64,000 nucleotides of DNA from JBAZWV01 sp041660225 (lineage in GTDB: Bacteria > Patescibacteriota > Patescibacteriia > 2-12-FULL-60-25). Below, in pieces: positions 60,443 through 64,000 of this stretch. The first letter of the stretch is position 1. Each line of letters opens with the position of its first letter. The stretch covers positions 310,001-374,000 of the forward strand of contig JBAZWV010000001.1 of the NCBI GenBank assembly GCA_041660225.1, read 5' to 3'. Under the pieces are notes generated by a model. That model had not been told where the DNA came from and made no database searches. It saw nothing but the letters and a program-made list of their open reading frames with translations. Both the position numbers and the translations under genes were made by a program.

Positions 60443-61372
60443 ATGTCGATCGAGAATCCATTTTCCGTTCCCCCTCCCTCTGATCGGAGTCGGGAGTCGA
60501 GCCCTCCGCCCTCATCCGCAAAACGATTGCGCGAGCTTGGAGATTTGAAGGAACGAATGGATGAAGAAGACGTCCGGCGCGAAATCGAAGAACACCTCAC
60601 GAACCTGATGCAGCCGGGGTATAAAATCGGCTCGGGCCAGATTGCCGATGTGTATTGCGGACGTGAAGACGATGAGATGGAAGGTTTCTGTATCAAACAT
60701 ATCGCTCGTGTCACTTCAAAGTCGAGCTACGAAAACCGTTTGAAGCGGGAAATGGAATTGCAGACCGAAGCCTATCGTATTTTGGAACGAGCGCGAGCCA
60801 AAGGGCTTTCGGTCGGGCATATTCCGCGTCCGTGGGCGTATCTCAAGACGAGCGACAACAAAGAAATCATGAGCATGGACCGTGTTCCCGGAAAAACGCT
60901 CTATCGGCTGATGTTGGAGTATGCGGCAAAGGCCATGCCCGATGAGCACCTGCTCCCCGGCACTCGCCGAGAAGATTTCCCGCATCTTTCCGACGAAGAT
61001 TTGGCAGAAATGGTTCTCGTCCGCTATCTGCATTCGGGGACAAAAACGCGCGCTCAGCTCTATGCGGGCCTGACAGCAAAAGCCGGAACCTTTCTTCCCA
61101 CCGAAACGGCCGTTCAGCTTCGTAATACGGTGAAGGCTCTGAACGCAGAACGGCTCTTCCATCGCGATCTTCATGAGAAAAACGTCATGTTTTCGGATGA
61201 TCTCAAGAGCGTGTACGTCATCGACTTTGGCAGTGCCAGCCATAAGGAACACGCAAATCTGAAAGACGCGACCGAAGTCGAAAGCATGGGATCACAGCTC
61301 CGTTATCAGCGGGATGACGGCATTCTGACAACGGTTGCCTCGATCTCAAAAAAGGTTGCCAAGAAGACTTGA
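60443..61372 (+). CDS. Protein-kinase-like protein (309 aa)
   Basis: A divergent kinase fold: loop GSGQIADV (63-70), lysine K85 in FCIKHI, catalytic loop HRDLHEKNV (240-248), metal motif DFG (261-263). The region from 90 to 230 lacks the usual sequences and holds DFPHLSDEDLAEM and GTKTRAQLY. Overall layout resembles RIO/AarF or Hanks-type kinases more than sugar kinases. It lies three bases after pilB and is very likely co-transcribed with it, suggesting phosphorylation linked to pilus activity; this is inference. The first 45 residues are Pro/Ser-rich. Confidence 0.7.
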   Translation: MSIENPFSVPPPSDRSRESSPPPSSAKRLRELGDLKERMDEEDVRREIEEHLTNLMQPGYKIGSGQIADVYCGREDDEMEGFCIKHIARVTSKSSYENRLKREMELQTEAYRILERARAKGLSVGHIPRPWAYLKTSDNKEIMSMDRVPGKTLYRLMLEYAAKAMPDEHLLPGTRREDFPHLSDEDLAEMVLVRYLHSGTKTRAQLYAGLTAKAGTFLPTETAVQLRNTVKALNAERLFHRDLHEKNVMFSDDLKSVYVIDFGSASHKEHANLKDATEVESMGSQLRYQRDDGILTTVASISKKVAKKT

Positions 61373-61397
61373 CTTTTATCGTAATCCGTGGTTATAT
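61369..61397 (+). promoter_or_regulatory. Promoter for the 106-aa gene
   Basis: TTGACT overlapping the kinase-like stop codon, a 17-base spacer, TTATAT; 23 bases to the ATG at 61420. Confidence 0.6.
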
Positions 61398-61419
61398 CGA
61401 TATGCGCTTTGGAGAATCA

Positions 61420-61740
61420 ATGACAACCATCGAATCCTCGCCCCTTCTCATCGAGGGCGTACGTCGCAATATCGCTGAAGATAACCGGCTCTTCGAGATC
61501 AACGGCGGTAAAATCTACCGAGGTCCTGCAGGAGGCTTCGAAGACAAAGTCATTTTCGTCGGAGATGGAGAGACTCCGGAAGCCCGAAAAGCTTCCTGTC
61601 TGCACTTCGCAGAGTTTCTGAAAACAAAAAAGATCCCTCTCCGGATCTGGCACGAGGTCCTCGACGATATCGGTGCGCTCATTATCGACAAGCCGACCAT
61701 CAAGAATCTCTCCCTGCTCCAAGACTACATGCCCGAATAG
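61420..61740 (+). CDS. Small hypothetical protein (106 aa)
   Basis: The start MTTIESS is set by GGAG five bases upstream. Two more in-frame ATGs occur upstream but lie on or before the predicted promoter. The protein is mixed alpha/beta in appearance (GGKIYRGPAGGFEDKVIFVGDG, in part; PLRIWHEVLDDIGALIIDKP), without signal peptide. It has its own promoter and terminator although it follows the kinase-like gene closely. No family is recognised. Confidence 0.65.
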   Translation: MTTIESSPLLIEGVRRNIAEDNRLFEINGGKIYRGPAGGFEDKVIFVGDGETPEARKASCLHFAEFLKTKKIPLRIWHEVLDDIGALIIDKPTIKNLSLLQDYMPE

Positions 61741-61743
61741 GGT

Positions 61744-61769
61744 TGCACTCTCTCCGAGTGCATTTTTTA
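61744..61769 (+). terminator. Terminator between the 106-aa gene and tsaE
   Basis: TGCACTC / GAGTGCA arms, loop TCTCC, TTTTTT tail. It overlaps the stop of the convergent tsaE gene. Confidence 0.85.
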
Positions 61770-62204
61770 TACGCTGATTGCGACGTCGTAGATCTTGTCC
61801 CGTTTCTGTTTGATCCAGGTCGGAATTTTCTCCGGCCATTCGATGACAAGAAGGCTTTTTCCATCAGAAAGCTCTTCATCCAGGTCGAGCGCCAATAGTT
61901 CGCGCTCGTGTTCAATACGATACGCGTCTACATGAATGAGACGCTTGAGTTTGGTCTTATTTGTCAGCGGATACGATCGTAATAGCGCGAATGTTGGGCT
62001 TTGCGGGATCTTTTTAGATCCGAGCTTTTTCGAGAGCGCTTGCACGAGCGTTGTTTTCCCTGCGCCAAGAGGACCGGAAAGCGTGATGATGTCCCCCGGT
62101 TTCACTTTGTCTGATAAATATTCCGCAACATCATTCCATGCCTCCGCCGTCGGGACACTGAAGCGAAAACAATCCTGCCCATGTGAAAGCGTAACGGTTC
62201 TCAT
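61767..62204 (-). CDS. tsaE: tRNA threonylcarbamoyladenosine biosynthesis protein TsaE
   Basis: P-loop GPLGAGKTTL, the PQSPTFALL switch and HVDAYRIE segment are hallmarks of TsaE, the ATPase that resets TsaB-TsaD in t6A37 synthesis on tRNAs reading ANN codons. ATG 62204 is chosen as the start because it gives the normal ~145-residue length. It begins two bases after tsaD, so the pair form an operon. Confidence 0.95.
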   Translation of the reverse strand: MRTVTLSHGQDCFRFSVPTAEAWNDVAEYLSDKVKPGDIITLSGPLGAGKTTLVQALSKKLGSKKIPQSPTFALLRSYPLTNKTKLKRLIHVDAYRIEHERELLALDLDEELSDGKSLLVIEWPEKIPTWIKQKRDKIYDVAISV

Positions 62205-62206
62205 AT

Positions 62207-63238
62207 CTATAAATCCATTTCGGGATCGGCGTCGAGCTTCTTCCAATTATCTTTTTTCCCGCGCATGAGACTCCATGCGCCTGCTGCTGCGATCATCGCG
62301 GCATTATCCGTGTGAAGTCCGCGTGCAGGTTCGAGAATCGGAATCTCATGACCAAATGTCTTCTTCATTCTCTCATGAAGTTCGCGATTCGCCGAGACGC
62401 CGCCGACAATCGTGATCGCTTTCGGCTTCGCTTTCTTGATTGCCGCTGCGGTTTTCGAAATGAGAACGTCAACGATTGCGGCTTGGATGGAAGCTGCGAG
62501 ATCTGCGATCACCTTTTTGTCCTTCCGTTTCTTTTCCGGCAACTCTTCCCACGTTCTTCGCACCGCGGACTTGAGACCGGAGAAGCTAAAGTCGAGTGAC
62601 GGATCATGCATCATCGGACGAGGCAGATCGAACGCCTTTGGATCGCCTTTCTCCGCGAGTTTTGCGATCATCGGTCCGCCGGGATATTCCAGTCCCATCA
62701 GTTTCGCCGTCTTATCAAACGCCTCCCCCGCCGCATCATCACGCGTGCGGCCGAGAACCTGATATTTTCCAAAATCCTTCATCAAAACAAGCTCTGTGTG
62801 ACCACCGGAGACGAGCAATGTAAGAATCGGAAACTTCCAGCGCGTGCGGTTCTCTTCGACGAGCCATGCGGACGCCAAATGGCCTTCCAGATGGTTCACG
62901 CCGACAACCGGCTTCCCGGTGACGAAGGCGAGCGTCCGTGCTGCTTCTACGCCGACACGAAGCGCCGTTGCGAGACCCGGACCCTTTGTGACCGCAATCG
63001 CATCAAACTTCTTTTCGTTGAGTGGAGTGCCAAGTGCACGATCCAAGAGCGCGACAAGCTCCGCGACATGGAGACGTGCGGCAACTTCTGGCACGACGCC
63101 ACCATAGATCGCATGAACCGCGATCTGCGAGGCTGTTTCGTGATGAAGAATCTTCACGCTTTTTGCCCCGACCTCAAGCAACGCCACCGACGTTTCGTCG
63201 CAGCTCGTCTCGATCCCCAACACTCGCAAACGTCGCAT
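62207..63238 (-). CDS. tsaD: tRNA N6-adenosine threonylcarbamoyltransferase TsaD
   Basis: The start RVLGIETSCDETSVALL, metal-binding VVPEVAARLHV (HxxxH equivalent), GVNHLEGHLASAW, LLVSGGHTELVLM and GGVSANRELHERM are conserved TsaD features. With TsaB and TsaE it transfers threonylcarbamoyl to A37. The start at 63238 gives 343 residues, matching the family; the frame continues 116 codons upstream without protein-like sequence. tsaB is not in the window. Confidence 0.96.
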   Translation of the reverse strand: MRRLRVLGIETSCDETSVALLEVGAKSVKILHHETASQIAVHAIYGGVVPEVAARLHVAELVALLDRALGTPLNEKKFDAIAVTKGPGLATALRVGVEAARTLAFVTGKPVVGVNHLEGHLASAWLVEENRTRWKFPILTLLVSGGHTELVLMKDFGKYQVLGRTRDDAAGEAFDKTAKLMGLEYPGGPMIAKLAEKGDPKAFDLPRPMMHDPSLDFSFSGLKSAVRRTWEELPEKKRKDKKVIADLAASIQAAIVDVLISKTAAAIKKAKPKAITIVGGVSANRELHERMKKTFGHEIPILEPARGLHTDNAAMIAAAGAWSLMRGKKDNWKKLDADPEMDL

Positions 63239-63317
63239 ATCTCTGCGCACTCTAACCCACCTGAGCCTTTTTTTCCACCCGTGGATCATCTCACGTTTTC
63301 CACGTAGGATACCCGCA

Positions 63318-63545
63318 ATGAATCCTCTCCCCTCCGACTTCCGCGACCGCCCGCGTGTCCAACGGTGGTGGATCAACCTCCTCGTATTACTGCGGATCAA
63401 GGCCGTCAAAACGGAATGTTGCGAATCGTTTCGCAAAAAAGACTTTGCGTGCAAAGGATGCAGAACGCTGTACGACAAAGACTCGTCGAGTTGGGTGTAT
63501 CGATTTTTAGCGAGGCACGCGAAGTATCGGGAACCGAGGACATAA
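63318..63545 (+). CDS. Small Cys-containing hypothetical protein (75 aa)
   Basis: An AGGA lies nine bases before the ATG. The protein has a hydrophobic stretch (WWINLLVLLRIKAV) and four cysteines, CC at 34-35 and CKGC at 45-48, which could bind zinc or form disulphides. It is divergent from tsaD and followed by a terminator two bases after its stop, both favouring a real gene. No family recognised. Confidence 0.5.
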   Translation: MNPLPSDFRDRPRVQRWWINLLVLLRIKAVKTECCESFRKKDFACKGCRTLYDKDSSSWVYRFLARHAKYREPRT

Positions 63546-63546
63546 T

Positions 63547-63572
63547 AAAAAACACCCCGATGGGTGTCTTTT
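63547..63572 (+). terminator. Terminator after the small Cys protein
   Basis: ACACCC / GGGTGT arms with loop CGAT and CTTTT; A-run on the left side allows minus-strand use. Confidence 0.75.
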
Positions 63573-63789
63573 GTATGGTAGCCCAAGTGGGAGCCCGTCG
63601 GGAAGAAATCATTATCGAACTAAAGGCTTGGAGCGCTTTCGTAAAAACGCAGGAGAGAACACCCGTTCTAACGTAAGCACAAACTTTGGTACCGAAACCA
63701 ACTACCAAGTATGAATGGAATCTACAAATAAGACAGCGACAAATTATGCATTTTACTTACCCGCAAGATATACTCCATTCCGTTCTCCT
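63573..63789. other. AT-richer intergenic region before the methyltransferase
   Basis: 217 bases without a convincing gene. Composition becomes visibly AT-richer from about 63700. A TGG and a TCGAAC element at the left look vaguely tRNA-like but no cloverleaf can be drawn. It is probably the junction of an acquired segment. Confidence 0.5.
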
Positions 63790-64000
63790 ATGCGCAGTCT
63801 AATCTCTCTTTTTACTGGTGCAGGTGGGCTCGATCTCGGTTTAGAGAGTGCCGGTTTTGATGTACGCCTTTGTGTAGAGAACGATCTCAATTGCCAAACC
63901 ACACTTCAAAAAAACCGCCCCGAGTGGCGGCTGGCAAGCCCCGGAGATATTTTTAAATTGAAGCCTCTCGACATTCTCAAGCAAGCGAACATTCAACCCG
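63790..64000 (+). CDS. Cytosine-5 DNA methyltransferase, N-terminal part (runs off window)
   Basis: ATG at 63790 opens a frame beginning MRSLISLFTGAGGLDLGLES, which is motif I of m5C DNA methyltransferases (FTGAGGLDLG). It continues through FDVRLCVENDLNC, the motif II region, to the window edge. Such enzymes methylate the C5 of cytosine in a specific DNA sequence, usually as part of a restriction-modification system. The gene is cut by the window end at 70 residues, so the Pro-Cys active site (motif IV) is not seen. Lower GC than the rest suggests horizontal gain. Confidence 0.9.
   Translation, partial: MRSLISLFTGAGGLDLGLESAGFDVRLCVENDLNCQTTLQKNRPEWRLASPGDIFKLKPLDILKQANIQP

Noticed and set aside
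62207..63586. 459-residue version of TsaD
   Set aside because: Residues before MRRLRVLGIETSCDET have no TsaD similarity and overlap the divergent small gene.
63573..63660. tRNA-like TGG and TCGAAC elements on the minus strand
   Set aside because: No acceptor, D or anticodon stems can be paired; left as unexplained intergenic sequence.

Overview
The window reads as a chromosome segment of a Patescibacteria/CPR bacterium with GC somewhat above 50 % by eye. The case rests on gene content: DUF11 and DUF4012 envelope proteins, a Cys-rich VirB2-like membrane protein, an orphan SBP_bac_5 protein beside SecG, PilB, RNase J, standalone orotate phosphoribosyltransferase, tight gene packing and many short hypothetical proteins. 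An Uhrbacteria/Magasanikbacteria-type lineage is my guess from the surface modules; the sequence alone does not prove it. There is no prophage, IS transposase or CRISPR array. No stretch longer than 300 bases is left without a feature.

Layout. 1-7.5 kb: end of rnc, tRNA-Arg, two small ORFs, an envelope block (DUF11 protein, DUF4012 protein, glycosyltransferase) and a tRNA cluster (Gly, Pro, Phe, Ile-GAU). 7.5-12 kb: a tail-anchored Ser/Thr kinase and a compact six-gene minus-strand run (DUF1059, sugar-nucleotide reductase, ppa, zinc peptidase, three-Cys ferredoxin, FNR-like reductase). 12-20 kb: rnhB, DUF4230, hflX, a sorbosone dehydrogenase-like protein, a secreted protein, an AI-2E family permease, an HD protein and an unusual tRNA-Ile with anticodon UAU. 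20-22.6 kb: pseudouridine synthase, gmk, rplS.

22.6-28.1 kb is the most unusual part. It holds three minus-strand genes, each with its own promoter-like site and terminator: a compact 3-methyladenine glycosylase-like protein whose catalytic Glu appears to be Gln; a protein of five tandem ~74-residue winged-HTH-like repeats between related end caps; and a 1029-residue fusion of an SNF2-type helicase to a class I SAM methyltransferase. The last two share an almost identical promoter block with the inverted repeat TGAC-N6-GTCA over the -35 box. I infer one regulon and possibly an undescribed DNA- or RNA-directed system.

28-37 kb: secreted surface protein, uvrA, Cys-rich VirB2-like protein overlapping its DsbA-like partner, secG and a substrate-binding protein. 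37-42 kb: lipoprotein, tRNA-Leu, pyrE, RNase J with a long Gly/Arg-rich N-terminus, trpS. 42-47 kb: an operon of FecR-domain protein, CHASE2-adenylate cyclase, DedA and phosphodiester glycosidase. 47-53.5 kb: rnpB, then an exopolysaccharide/glycan block (polyprenyl-P sugar transferase and two GT4 enzymes, one carrying two in-frame palindromic repeats) and a large secreted protein. 53.5-63.6 kb: rpsA, ftsH, a membrane protein, pilB, a second kinase-like protein, tsaE, tsaD. The window ends inside a cytosine-5 DNA methyltransferase preceded by AT-richer sequence, probably the edge of a restriction-modification or defence locus.
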